Part shown: piece after piece, positions 29,555-39,862 of the stretch | Layout: every line of letters begins with the position of its first letter | Position numbering within the stretch: the stretch's first letter is position 1 | Made by a program: the position numbers and the translations under genes | Notes under the pieces: model-generated | What the model was told of the DNA's origin: nothing | The model's database searches: none | Seen by the model: only the letters and a program-made list of their open reading frames with translations | NCBI GenBank assembly: GCA_004963905.1 | Contig: SUGL01000004.1 | Location: forward strand, 170,144-234,143 | DNA length: 64,000 nt | Direction: 5' to 3' | From: Mesorhizobium sp. | GTDB lineage: Bacteria; Pseudomonadota; Alphaproteobacteria; Rhizobiales; Rhizobiaceae

Positions 29555-29827
29555 CTAGTGCAGCACGAACTCGCCGTCCACCTTCCGCCACTCGTTCGGC
29601 GCGATCAGCTTCTGGTGCGTGTAGGTCACCGAATGCAGCGGGCCGTCGAGCTTGGTCTTCCAGAATTCGATGAAGCGGATCAGCACCGGAAATTGCGGCG
29701 CGATGTCGTAGTCCTGCCAGATGAAGCTTTGCAGCAAATGCGGGTGATCGGGAAAATGGTAGAGGATCTTGGCCGTGGTCAGCCCATAGCCCCTGAGCAT
29801 CAGATCCATTTCGGAATGGTCATGCAT
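29555..29827 (-). CDS. Usg family protein
   Basis: This 90-aa protein matches the small Usg family common in alphaproteobacteria: LRGYGLTTAKILYHFPDHPHLLQSFIWQDYD, read here in parts, then KTKLDGPLHSV, and LIAPNEWRKVDGEFVLH at the C-terminus. The biochemical role is unknown; the name comes from genes once found near amino-acid operons. The ATG at 29827 follows AAGGGGGC; a second ATG four bases further upstream-downstream is out of frame. It stands alone, divergent from acsA. Confidence 0.85.
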   Translation of the reverse strand: MHDHSEMDLMLRGYGLTTAKILYHFPDHPHLLQSFIWQDYDIAPQFPVLIRFIEFWKTKLDGPLHSVTYTHQKLIAPNEWRKVDGEFVLH

Positions 29828-30136
29828 GGCAGCCCCCTTAAGGCTCGATCTCCTTTCCTCCCGATCTCCGATTCTGCGCTCGGTTGCTTAACTGTCTATT
29901 GATTTTCGCACATCTGACCCAAGTTTTCCATCGGAAAAACAAGCGGTTAGCAGCCCTGGAGCGAGAGTGCTAACAGGCGTTTGGACTTGCCCCTGCGTCA
30001 TCCCGCCGCGCGAATCCAACGTCTAATATTGCCGTGAAGGCGGAACTGTTAATAATGCCGGCGAATTCGCGGCCGCTTCGCCGCGATACCGCCGGCACTT
30101 CAAGCCGGCGGAACGGTTCTGGAGGAAAGCTGAAAA
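29828..30136. promoter_or_regulatory. Divergent upstream region of usg and acsA
   Basis: This gap of about 309 bp holds no gene. It contains a GC-rich hairpin GCCGGC (30091-30096) / GCCGGC (30104-30109) just upstream of the acsA ribosome site GGAGGAAAG, and the AT-richer stretch 29880-29945. Promoters for both genes should lie here but no confident -35/-10 pair was identified. Confidence 0.4.
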
Positions 30137-32091
<1,955 letters not shown>

Positions 32092-32092
<1 letters not shown>

Positions 32093-32841
32093 TGAACGCT
32101 CAGGCCGCACTCGGCACGGTCAGCCAGCTCTGGCGCTATCCGGCGAGCTCGCTCGCCGGCGAGCGGCTGGACGCGATCTCCGTCGGCACATCGACTGTCG
32201 GCGGCGACCGGCTGTTCGGCCTGGTCGATGCTTCCGACAACGAAATCGCCCGGCCGGACCGCGGGCCGAAATGGCACAAGGTGCCGCTGATCCGCACCCG
32301 GCTGACCGAAGATCGCGAGCTTGAGGTGGCCGTGCCCGGCGGCGACTGGCTGCCGGCGCCCGACCCGGAGAGCGACCGCGCCGTTTCCGCTTTCCTCGGC
32401 TTCGAAGCCTCGATCCGGCCTTACTTCCGCGAGAACGCGGCTCCCAGCTATTCCGGCCCGCTCACCGTCGAGCGTTACACCAGGGCGCCGATCCACCTGC
32501 TGACCACCGCCTCGCTGGCTCGGTTGAAGGCGCTGCATCCGCAAGGCGTGCCCGATCCGCGCCGTTTCCGCCCCAACATCGTCGTCGACATGGACCCTGT
32601 CGAAGGCTCCTTCCCGGAGACGGAATGGATCGGGCGCAAGCTCGCGGTCGGCGATCTCATGCTCACTGTTTCGGAGCCCTGCCGCCGCTGCGGCTTCACC
32701 ATCATCGCCCAGGACGGCTTCGACAACGATCCCGGCATCCTGCGCAACCTGGTCCGCTACAATGCCCACAACATCGGCGTCTATTGCACCGTCGACCGGC
32801 CGGCGCGCGTCGAGATCGGCGCGCCGATGCGCTTCGTCTGA
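32092..32841 (+). CDS. MOSC domain protein
   Basis: This 249-aa protein has an N-terminal MOSC beta-barrel (GTVSQLWRYPASSLAGERLD) followed by the MOSC domain. The conserved cysteine lies in SEPCRRCGFT near residue 198. MOSC proteins handle sulfur from a molybdenum-cofactor-type carrier or act in mARC-like reductases; a ferredoxin domain is absent. The gene is translationally coupled to acsA, which is a curious partner with no known functional link. The specific substrate is unknown. Confidence 0.88.
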
Positions 32842-32856
32842 TCGGTCGCCCTCGTC

Positions 32857-34131
32857 CTACCGATAGAGATCCGCCCGCGTCGGCGGCAGCCCGCTCGGGC
32901 CACGCGCGCGCTTTGTGGCGACGGTCTGGAAAACCTGCGCCGAGGCGCGCTCGAAGGCGATCGAGCAGCCGCTGAGATAGAGCAGCCAGAGCCGCGCCTT
33001 CGCCTCGCCGACCTCGGCGATCGCCTCGCCGAAGCGCGCATGGAGACGCTCCGCCCATAGGCGGCAGGTGCGCTGATAATGCTCGCGCAGGTTCTCCACG
33101 TCATGGACGAGGAAGCCATGCGCCTCGAGATTGCCGAGCGTCATGCCGATCGTGTCGAGCTCGCCGCCAGGAAAGATGTATTTGATCAGCGCCTTGTATT
33201 CCGGCCCCTTGCGCAGCGTCTTCCTGATATCGCCCTTGCTGCGCCTGGTGATGGCGTGGTGCAGGTAGATGCCGCCGGGCTTGAGCAGACGATGGACGGC
33301 CGAGAAGTAGGCAGCGTGGTTGGCAAGCCCAAGATGCTCGAACATGCCGATCGACGAGATCTTGTCGAAAGTGCCGGAGAGCTCAGCATAGGATTTGATC
33401 TCTATGGTGATGCGATCCTCCAGCCCCTCGGCGCGAACGCGCTCGCGGGCAAGGTCCGTCTGGGCTTGCGACAGCGAGACGCCGTGGCCGACGACGCCGT
33501 AATTCTTCGCCGCATGGATGAGCATCGCGCCCCAGCCGCAGCCGATGTCGAGCAGTTTTTCGCCAGGCTTCAGCCTGAGCTTGCGGCAGATATGGTCGAG
33601 CTTGTCGACCTGCGCCTGGTCGATGCCGTTGGCGAAATCTGTAAAATAGCCGCAGCTGTAGACCATGCGCTCGTCGAGGAAGAGCCGGTAGAAGGCATTC
33701 GAGATGTCGTAGTGATGCTGGATCGCCTCCTTGTTCGATCCGCTGACATAGGGGTTACGGCCGGAGAGATCGCCGCGCGCCGTCATCTGCTTGCGCGAAA
33801 ACAGCACGCTTGGCAGGTCGCGCAGGATCGCGAGCTTGGGCAACGATCTGAGCTTCGTCTTGAGCTTGCCCTGCGAGGGCAGGGCGTAGAAATCGAACAG
33901 CGTGCCCCCTTCGATATCGACGGTCTTGGAGATCCACATCTCGACCAGCGTCGAGAAGGTCGGCCGGCGAACCAGCTGCCAGACGATGTCCTGATCGTTG
34001 ATGGCGAGCACCGGACCGTCGGCGGGCCCGATCCGCTCGCCGGTCCACAGCCTGACCGCAAAGCCCGGCTTCAACGTTTCGACCACCGTTCGCACGATCC
34101 GCGCGGCCCTGTCGGCGGCATTCATTCCCAC
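32857..34131 (-). CDS. cfa: Cyclopropane-fatty-acyl-phospholipid synthase
   Basis: This 424-aa enzyme adds a methylene group from S-adenosylmethionine across double bonds of membrane phospholipid acyl chains. The SAM-binding motif LLDIGCGWGAMLIHAA, the segment DKISSIGMFEHLGL and the C-terminal YLSGCSIAFERA are typical of CFAS-family methyltransferases. An N-terminal lipid-binding domain (about residues 1-130) is present, so it is full length. It converges on the MOSC gene. Rhizobia often have several cfa paralogues; this may be one of them. Confidence 0.92.
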   Translation of the reverse strand: MGMNAADRAARIVRTVVETLKPGFAVRLWTGERIGPADGPVLAINDQDIVWQLVRRPTFSTLVEMWISKTVDIEGGTLFDFYALPSQGKLKTKLRSLPKLAILRDLPSVLFSRKQMTARGDLSGRNPYVSGSNKEAIQHHYDISNAFYRLFLDERMVYSCGYFTDFANGIDQAQVDKLDHICRKLRLKPGEKLLDIGCGWGAMLIHAAKNYGVVGHGVSLSQAQTDLARERVRAEGLEDRITIEIKSYAELSGTFDKISSIGMFEHLGLANHAAYFSAVHRLLKPGGIYLHHAITRRSKGDIRKTLRKGPEYKALIKYIFPGGELDTIGMTLGNLEAHGFLVHDVENLREHYQRTCRLWAERLHARFGEAIAEVGEAKARLWLLYLSGCSIAFERASAQVFQTVATKRARGPSGLPPTRADLYR

Positions 34132-34329
34132 CTCCCGATGCGTCGAACTCGCCTAGGGCCACTGTCGTCCACCGGCCTGTGGACCGCAATCCCGATCTGT
34201 TGCGCAAAAGCACCGCGGAAGCAGGATTTCCCAGCCGGGCTACGGCCATTCCGTTACGGCATCTTGCCATTTGCCGCGACGCACCCCATTCTTTGGGCCG
34301 TGTTCAACCAATCGAAAGGAGGTGATCCG

Positions 34330-34401
34330 ATGTCGAGTGATTTCGTTTTCCATAACGTGAGCTCAGCGGATTGCACTTCCGGGAAGCAGTCTTCCCGTTA
34401 A
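34330..34401 (+). CDS. 23-aa small ORF with perfect Shine-Dalgarno sequence
   Basis: The ORF begins MSSDFVFHNVSSADCTSG and ends in KQSSR. GGAGG lies seven bases before the ATG and the match to the 16S tail extends over 15 nt, far stronger than any other gene here. The peptide has one Cys, no membrane segment and no recognised family. Its last codons form the left and right arms of the hairpin CGGGAAG/CTTCCCG, so translation would melt that stem. It could be a leader peptide or a small functional protein; translation is likely, function unknown. Confidence 0.6.
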   Translation: MSSDFVFHNVSSADCTSGKQSSR

Positions 34402-34470
34402 GGCGCGAGACGCGCGGCAGGTGACCCGATGGGGTCGCCGCCATGAGCCGCGTCATGGACGGAAACACGG

Positions 34471-34510
34471 AAGGCCGCCGGCTTCGTCAAGAAGCGGCGG
34501 CCTTTTCCTT
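34471..34510 (+). terminator. Rho-independent terminator of the mini-ORF unit
   Basis: AAGGCCGCCGGCTTC (34471-34485) pairs with GAAGCGGCGGCCTT (34491-34504) with one bulged G and a 5-nt loop, followed by TTCCTTT. It is one of the strongest hairpins in the window and ends a plus-strand transcript. Confidence 0.88.
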
Positions 34511-34570
34511 TGGTAGCTGATCTGCGCTCGCCTAAGGCAATTCAGGAAATGCGCCGCGGAACCGGCGCCG

Positions 34571-35977
34571 CTACTTGGTCACTGTGAGGTTGTCGATGTT
34601 GCGTACGATCGACTGGAAAGCCTGGTCGAGCTCCGTGCCGTTGGCGGCCTGATAGAAATGCTTGATGCTCGCCGTGTCCGGGCTGGCGCAAGCCTGCAAC
34701 GTCGACTTGGCGTTCTTTTCGGTGAGGTCGAAGCCGATCGTGAAGATTTCGATACCCTGGTCGCGCATCGCGGAGCACAGCGTCGTCGCGGCTGTGCGTG
34801 TCTGTTCCTTGCCGGCGGCGTTATAAACCTGGCCCACGCTGGTGGCATCGAAATAGGAAAGGTTGAACTCGCCGTCGGTCATCAGGATCACGTATTTGGC
34901 GACCTTCTTCGGATCCGTCTTGGCCGGCCGCTCCGAAACCTTCATCACGCTGCCCCAGTTCTCGGACAGCATGTACCAGGCCCACTGCACGCCGATATGG
35001 CCGGCGGTGCCGCCGGAGGCGACAAAGCCCTTGATGACATTCTTCAGCGCCGTGGCGTCCGCTGTCAGCGGCTTCACCGCCGCGGCCGGACAAGCGGACG
35101 TGCCGGTCTGTTGGGCGAACGGGGACAGGAAATAGTCGCGGTTGACCATGCTGATGTCCGGTCCGGCATCCGAATACTGATAGGTGCCCTTGCGCTCGGT
35201 CGCGCAGGTATCGGGCCGCGCCGGCGCCGACACAATTTGCGGGTCGCCATTGCCCGGCGCCTGCTTGCGCTCGCTGATCTTGGTTTCGACGAAGACGGTG
35301 CTTGCGGCAAGTGAACCGACATTGACGGAATTGGCGTAAGGAACGATCGCCACCCGCACACGAGGATTGGCCGAGTCCTGGCCGGTAAGGAACGAGTCGA
35401 CCGCATTGCCGGCTGCCGTCTTCAAATCCTTGATCTTCTGGCCCGCCATCGAGCCCGTGATGTCAAGCATCATCGCCACCTCGACCTTCTTGTCTGAATA
35501 GAGCGCGGTGGTCGAAGTTGTCACGCGCCGCATGTCGCCCACGCTGAAGATCGGAAAATAGAGGCCGACATCGGCATGCACATCCGCCTGCACGGTTTTC
35601 GCCGTTCTGTCGATGGTGAGCTTGTCGAGCACGATCTGGTTGGCCTGCAGGATACCGGCGGTGCTGTTGGCGTCGAGAAATGCCTGCACCGATCGATTGG
35701 CATCGGTTTCCTTGATGACACCGAGGGTGAGATCGCGTGCCGTCGAGGTCACGGCGGCGTCGACGACGCCCTGCAAGCTCGACTTCGCGTTGTAGAGCTG
35801 CGAGATATTGACAGCGAATCCCACCCCCAGCGCCAGGACCGATGCGGCAATCCCGAACAGAACCGCGAAATTGCCTCCGCGATTCCGGGCAAAGCCGTCC
35901 ACCCCACGAACGAGACCCCCGCCAACGAGACCCCCGCCAACGAGACCCCCGTGAACGAGACCTTTGAACTGCCGCAT
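34571..35977 (-). CDS. TadG-like membrane-anchored von Willebrand A protein
   Basis: This 468-aa protein has an N-terminal TadE/TadG-type membrane segment (RGGNFAVLFGIAASVLALGVGF, about residues 32-53) and a putative Flp-pilus-assembly domain. A von Willebrand A domain follows, with the metal site DITGSM near residue 165 and the later segment VILMTDGEFN. Such proteins are minor pilin-like or adhesion factors facing the periplasm. No other tad/cpa gene is near, so it is an orphan copy. The ATG at 35977 follows GGAGG/GGAAGG; residues 6-25 are encoded by a 15-bp tandem repeat. Confidence 0.85.
   Translation of the reverse strand: MRQFKGLVHGGLVGGGLVGGGLVRGVDGFARNRGGNFAVLFGIAASVLALGVGFAVNISQLYNAKSSLQGVVDAAVTSTARDLTLGVIKETDANRSVQAFLDANSTAGILQANQIVLDKLTIDRTAKTVQADVHADVGLYFPIFSVGDMRRVTTSTTALYSDKKVEVAMMLDITGSMAGQKIKDLKTAAGNAVDSFLTGQDSANPRVRVAIVPYANSVNVGSLAASTVFVETKISERKQAPGNGDPQIVSAPARPDTCATERKGTYQYSDAGPDISMVNRDYFLSPFAQQTGTSACPAAAVKPLTADATALKNVIKGFVASGGTAGHIGVQWAWYMLSENWGSVMKVSERPAKTDPKKVAKYVILMTDGEFNLSYFDATSVGQVYNAAGKEQTRTAATTLCSAMRDQGIEIFTIGFDLTEKNAKSTLQACASPDTASIKHFYQAANGTELDQAFQSIVRNIDNLTVTK
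35909..35968 (-). repeat. 15-bp coding tandem repeat in the TadG-like gene
   Basis: Units AACGAGACCCCCGCC (plus strand) lie at 35909-35923 and 35924-35938, with a variant at 35939-35953 and a diverged fourth at 35954-35968. They encode the pentapeptide series GLVHG, GLVGG, GLVGG, GLVRG just before the membrane helix. The unit length keeps the frame when copies are gained or lost. Confidence 0.85.
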
Positions 35978-36322
35978 CCTTCCGCCTCCAGTGTCTGCGG
36001 CATCGAAGCCGCTCGGTGGACGCTTTGCAGGATTTCGGCCAGACCTGTCGAATGCCGGATGAACCGCGCGCTCGCTGATCAAGTCCTTGTTTTTGCTTGG
36101 TACCAGGGCGCAAGAAGGTGAATGACAGGTAAACGAAATCGTGGTGGCGGAAGATCGTTTACGAAGCACTTACCATGACCGTTCCGACGGTCTCGGCCGA
36201 TCCCGGTTCGGCACAGCCGGACTGTGCCGAACCGGATCATCAGGGATCGCAAGGCCGTTGCGAAACAACGGTCCGGAGGAGCCCAGAGCAACTCCAGGGA
36301 AGATGTGTGACGGTTCTTCGCC

Positions 36323-37192
36323 CTAGGCCAGCATCTGCGCACTGACCGTCCTGTCGATGCCGTGATGCGGCGGATTGAACCGGTTGCCTTCCTGCTCGTA
36401 GGTCCAGACCTTGAACAGCGTGAGCCTGTGCCGGCCGAAGCTGTGCAGCAGCGGCACGTCGGTCGCGTCGCGGCCGCGCGCGATAACGACGCGACCGATA
36501 CGCGGTCGGTTGTGGCGCGGATCGAATGTGTACCATCTGCCGTCGAGGAAGACTTCGATCCAGGCCGAAAAATCCATCGGCGCCGGATCGGCCGGCGCAC
36601 CGATATCGCCAAGATAGCCGTTCACGTAACGCGCCGGAATGTTCATCGAACGGCACAGCGCGATCGCCAGATGCGAGAAATCGCGGCACACGCCGACGCG
36701 CTCCTCATGCGCCTGCGCGGCGGTGCGGGTGGCGCGCGCATAGCCGTAGCCGAAGGAAAGCCGGCTGTTGACGTAATCGACGATCGCCTGCACGCGTGTC
36801 CATCCCGGCGGCAGGTCGCCGAACAGCTGCCAGGCAAGACTGCCGAAATGGTCGGTTTCGCAATAACGGCTGCCAAGCAGATAGATCAGCACATCGTCGG
36901 GCAGTTCCGCGACCGGCGTCTCGCGCGCCAGCGTGTTGACCTCGTCGGTTTCGCCACTGTCCTCGACGGCTGCGTCGTAAAGGATGCGGAAGCTCCCGGC
37001 CGGCGCCGTGAACCGGCGGCAGATATTGCCGTGGCGGTCGCGATAGATCCTGATCGGCACCGAGGGCGATGTCAGCACCCGCGTCTGCCGTTTGATGTCG
37101 GATTGGCGTTCGGTGTGGATGTCGAGCAGTGAAATGATCGGTGTTGGCGCGACACATTCAATGGCGATCTCATAGCCGAGCCGTATCAGCAT
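36323..37192 (-). CDS. Transglutaminase-like family protein
   Basis: This 289-aa protein has an N-terminal beta-strand domain (about 1-130) and a transglutaminase-like core. The catalytic cysteine is in GVCRDFSHLAIAL (near residue 180), and the aspartate is in WYTFDPRHN. The position normally occupied by the catalytic histidine (FHAW in relatives) reads DFSAWIEVF, so His is replaced by Ser. Members are thought to be proteases or cross-linking enzymes; this variant may work differently. The ATG at 37192 follows GGGGGGAA. It stands alone, divergent from the HAD phosphatase. Confidence 0.87.
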   Translation of the reverse strand: MLIRLGYEIAIECVAPTPIISLLDIHTERQSDIKRQTRVLTSPSVPIRIYRDRHGNICRRFTAPAGSFRILYDAAVEDSGETDEVNTLARETPVAELPDDVLIYLLGSRYCETDHFGSLAWQLFGDLPPGWTRVQAIVDYVNSRLSFGYGYARATRTAAQAHEERVGVCRDFSHLAIALCRSMNIPARYVNGYLGDIGAPADPAPMDFSAWIEVFLDGRWYTFDPRHNRPRIGRVVIARGRDATDVPLLHSFGRHRLTLFKVWTYEQEGNRFNPPHHGIDRTVSAQMLA

Positions 37193-37361
37193 GAAGGTTC
37201 CCCCCTTTTGGCGTTCTTTGATGGCCCGTTCAACGCGACAGACCGTCCGTTGTTCCGGCGGCGGAGCGAAATCACCGGCATTGCGCCTTCCCATGCGGCA
37301 GCGTGAAGCTTACGATAGTACCGCGTTTCGCCCTCCCCGAAAACCATCCTCAGGATTTCCG

Positions 37362-38027
37362 ATGTTCGCAGGCAGAAAGTTCGCCGCCTTCCTTTTCGAC
37401 ATGGACGGCACGGTGCTCAATTCGATCGCGGCGGCGGAACGTGTGTGGACGCAGTGGGCGAATCGCCATGGCCTCGATGTCGCGAGCTTCCTGCCGGCGA
37501 TCCATGGCAGGCGCGCGAGGGAGACGATCGCCGCTCTGCAACTCCCGGACATCGATCCCGTGGCGGAGGCCGAGGCGCTGCTGAAGGCCGAGGCGGCAGA
37601 CCTCGACGGCATCGTGCCGATTTCGGGCGCCGTGGCGTTTCTGCAATCGCTGCCGCCCGAGCGCTGGGCGATCGTCACTTCGGCGCCGCGCGAGCTGGCG
37701 CTGCTGCGCATGGCGGCAGCCGGCATTCCGGTTCCGGCCATGATGGTGTCGGCCGAGGACGTCACCCGCGGCAAGCCGGCGCCCGACTGCTTCCTGCTGG
37801 CGGCAAAGCGTCTCGGCGTCGAGGCGCACGATTGCCTGGTCTTCGAGGATGCTCCGGCCGGTATCGCGGCGGGCGAAGCTGCCGGCGCCTCGGTGATGGT
37901 GATCAGCGCCACGCACGTCCATGCGATGCAGACGCAGCACGCCAGCTTCGCCACCTACGACGCGCTCGGCGTTGCCGTGGACGACAGGGGCTGGATGGTC
38001 GTCGAGCCGCAGCGCGACGCGGCTTAG
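37362..38027 (+). CDS. HAD-superfamily phosphatase (sugar-phosphatase type)
   Basis: This 221-aa HAD hydrolase, subfamily IA, has motif I FLFDMDGTVLNS (nucleophile Asp13, Asp15), motif II Ser/Thr in IVTSAPREL, and motif III Lys with motif IV acids in RGKPAPDCF and VFEDAPAGI. The cap domain between about residues 18 and 90 and the set of motifs resemble small sugar-phosphate or polyol-phosphate phosphatases (YfbT/GPP type) rather than phosphoglycolate phosphatase; the substrate is not certain. The ATG at 37362 is preceded by AGGA. Confidence 0.9.
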   Translation: MFAGRKFAAFLFDMDGTVLNSIAAAERVWTQWANRHGLDVASFLPAIHGRRARETIAALQLPDIDPVAEAEALLKAEAADLDGIVPISGAVAFLQSLPPERWAIVTSAPRELALLRMAAAGIPVPAMMVSAEDVTRGKPAPDCFLLAAKRLGVEAHDCLVFEDAPAGIAAGEAAGASVMVISATHVHAMQTQHASFATYDALGVAVDDRGWMVVEPQRDAA

Positions 38028-38125
38028 TTCCTCGACAAAGCGATTTTGAAAGGTTCCAGGCAGGTCAGCGAGCAAGATTTTCACCGCGCGTTTCCGTGAA
38101 ATCAGCGCAAGCGCTGGGGACTGGC

Positions 38126-38362
38126 TGAAGCCTCCCCAACCTCGTCATCCCAGGGCGAAGCAGGAGCGAAGCTCCGTCGCGGAGACCCTGGGATCCATGC
38201 CGTGACCCTGATCGAGGGGCGCAAGCGGAGCAGAATTCTGCACCGCAGCAGCGCTCCGAGGTCACGGCATGGATCCTCGGGTCTGCGCTGCGTCGCTACG
38301 CTCCTTGCTCCGCCCGTGGATGACGACGGGATGGGTGTTTCGGCCAATCGCCAAGGCATGCG
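38126..38362 (-). repeat. Long palindromic intergenic element, family B (copy 2)
   Basis: This copy runs opposite to that at 15748-15951. Shared blocks are CGTCATCC, GGAGCGAAGC, GATCCATGCCGTGA, GCAGAATTCTGC, CATGGATCCTCGGGTCTGCG and the end block CCAATCGCCAAGGCATGC. It can fold as a long branched hairpin. It lies between the HAD gene and the DUF1674 gene. Confidence 0.75.
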
Positions 38363-38369
38363 ACCTGCT

Positions 38370-38436
38370 AAAAGTCTTTGTATTTACGCATGTCGTTTCC
38401 CAAAACCACTGCGCACTTTTGGGCGATATGCGTTAG
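38370..38436 (-). repeat. Dispersed palindromic intergenic element, family A (copy 4)
   Basis: On the minus strand it reads GCATATCGCCCAAAAGTGCG followed by AGTGGTTTTGGGAAACGACATGCG and a tail AAATACAAAGACTTTTA, read here in pieces. It is truncated compared with the copies at 11374 and 62531 because the second hairpin is missing. It abuts the 3' end of the DUF1674 gene and the family B element. Confidence 0.65.
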
Positions 38437-38654
38437 AAATCGCTGGCGAGACCCTTCACCTCCCAGTCGCCGTAGCGCCCGGGTTCCTTGCCGCCGCGGC
38501 CGCCGATTTCCTTCGGCAGTTGGGCTTCCGCCTCGCGGTATGCCTGTCGCCTGGCCTCGGCCTCTGCCAGCGCGCGCTCGGCCGCCGGCGTCAGCGTCCT
38601 TTGTGGCTTGTCGCCTTCGGGAGCGGTTTCGATTTTGCTGGGGCGTTCGGTCAT
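38433..38654 (-). CDS. DUF1674 protein, SdhAF4-like succinate dehydrogenase assembly factor
   Basis: This 73-aa protein ends in the strongly conserved signature EIGGRGGKEPGRYGDWEVKG then DF, diagnostic of DUF1674. The eukaryotic member SDHAF4 helps flavinylated SdhA assemble and limits radical formation; the same role is plausible here. The N-terminal half is a charged helix (ALAEAEARRQAYREAEAQL). It is divergent from htpX, and the 173-bp gap between them carries a 17-bp tandem repeat array. Confidence 0.88.
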   Translation of the reverse strand: MTERPSKIETAPEGDKPQRTLTPAAERALAEAEARRQAYREAEAQLPKEIGGRGGKEPGRYGDWEVKGLASDF

Positions 38655-38667
38655 GCGATATGCCTTG

Positions 38668-38751
38668 CCGATTAAAATTGGGGGCCAATTAAAACACGGG
38701 GCCGATTAAAACACGGGGCCGATTAAAGCAGGGGGTCGATTGAAACGGGGG
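38668..38751. repeat. 17-bp tandem repeat array in the DUF1674/htpX divergent promoter
   Basis: Five head-to-tail units lie at 38668-38684, 38685-38701, 38702-38718, 38719-38735 and 38736-38751. The consensus is CCGATTAAAACACGGGG; the last unit is one base short. The ATTAAA core repeats every 17 bp. The array ends 76 bp before the htpX start. Confidence 0.88.
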
Positions 38752-38827
38752 CCGGCCTTTCCCATCATATAGCCATGACAACCTCAGGATCGACCCCTAT
38801 TCGCCACCACGCCAAACGGAAGAGACG

Positions 38828-39862
38828 ATGAACACGCTTCGCACCGCCATGCTTCTTGCCGCGATGACCGCGCTGTTCATGGGCGTCGGCTTTCTGATCG
38901 GCGGCACGGGCGGCATGATGATCGCGCTCTTGATCGCAGCCGGCATGAACCTGTTCAGCTATTGGAATGCCGACAAGATGGTGCTGTCGATGAACCGCGC
39001 CGTCGAGGTCGACGAGAAGAACGCCCCCGAATATTATGCGATCGTCCAGGCGCTGGCCAAGCAGGCCGGCCTGCCGATGCCGAAGACCTATCTGATCGAC
39101 AGCCCGCAGCCCAACGCCTTCGCCACCGGCCGTAACCCTCAGAACGCCGCGGTGGCCGCGTCGACCGGCCTGCTGGAGCGGCTCAGCCACGAAGAGGTTG
39201 CGGCGGTGATGGCGCATGAGCTTGCCCATGTCCAGCACCGCGACACATTGACCATGACGATCGTCGCGACGCTCGCCGGCGCGATCTCGATGCTCGGCAA
39301 TTTCGCCTTCTTCTTCGGCGGCAGCCGCGACAACAACAACCCGTTCGGCTTCGTCGGCGTGCTGGTGGCGATGCTGGTCGCGCCTTTTGCCGCCATGATC
39401 GTGCAGATGGCGGTGAGCCGCACCCGCGAATACGAGGCCGACCGACGCGGCGCCGAGATCTGCGGCCACCCGTTGTGGCTGGCCTCCGCGCTCGACAAGA
39501 TCGCGCGCGGCGCCGAGCGCATTCCCAACCCGGACGCCGAGCGTAATCCGGCCATGGCGCATCTCTTCATCATCAATCCGCTTCACGGCGAGCGCATGGA
39601 CAACCTGTTCTCGACCCACCCGAACACCGAGAACCGCATCGCCGCCCTGCAGCAGATGGCCAGTGAGATGGACGGCGGCGCGCGGGCCGCCCGGCGCGAA
39701 GCGCCGACGCCAGCCCAGCCAGACGAGCCGCGGGCGGGCCCATGGGGCAAGCGGCCGGCTGAGTCCGCGCCGCCGGCTGAGCCGGAGCGGCCGAAGCCCA
39801 ATCCGTGGGGCCGCAACCCGACCGGCCCCCGTGGCGCGGGACCCAAAGGTCCGTGGTCGTGA
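38828..39862 (+). CDS. htpX: Membrane zinc protease HtpX
   Basis: This 344-aa M48 metalloprotease is involved in membrane protein quality control. Two N-terminal helices (about 7-24 and 29-46) precede the zinc motif HELAH at residues 130-134 and the third ligand in [11 protein letters not shown] (about 200-210), with two more helices between. The Pro/Arg/Gly-rich tail after residue 280 ([21 protein letters not shown]) is longer than in E. coli HtpX, as in other rhizobia. The stop overlaps the rsmB GTG start (GTGA). Confidence 0.95.
   Translation: MNTLRTAMLLAAMTALFMGVGFLIGGTGGMMIALLIAAGMNLFSYWNADKMVLSMNRAVEVDEKNAPEYYAIVQALAKQAGLPMPKTYLIDSPQPNAFATGRNPQNAAVAASTGLLERLSHEEVAAVMAHELAHVQHRDTLTMTIVATLAGAISMLGNFAFFFGGSRDNNNPFGFVGVLVAMLVAPFAAMIVQMAVSRTREYEADRRGAEICGHPLWLASALDKIARGAERIPNPDAERNPAMAHLFIINPLHGERMDNLFSTHPNTENRIAALQQMASEMDGGARAARREAPTPAQPDEPRAGPWGKRPAESAPPAEPERPKPNPWGRNPTGPRGAGPKGPWS

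Larger units (their letters stand above)
34132..34570 (+). ncRNA. Candidate dual-function structured RNA unit containing a 23-codon ORF
   Basis: No conventional gene lies in these 439 bp between two minus-strand genes, but the plus strand looks like its own transcription unit. It has GAAAGGAGGTGATCC (34314-34328), a 15-nt perfect complement of the 16S rRNA 3' end, then ATG at 34330. Successive stems follow: CGGGAAG/CTTCCCG (34380-34397), GGCAGGTGACCC/GGGTCGCCGCC (34416-34442) and CATGA/TCATG (34442-34457). A strong terminator comes last (34471-34510). A weak promoter-like TTGCCA-17-CATTCT starts at 34264. Whether it acts as RNA, peptide or both is unknown. Confidence 0.5.

Noticed and set aside
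34443-34520. Second small ORF (25 codons, MSRVMDGNTEGRRLRQ...) in the structured unit
   Set aside because: It lies across the terminator stem and has no ribosome site, so its open frame is best explained by the hairpin sequence; listed only as part of the RNA candidate.
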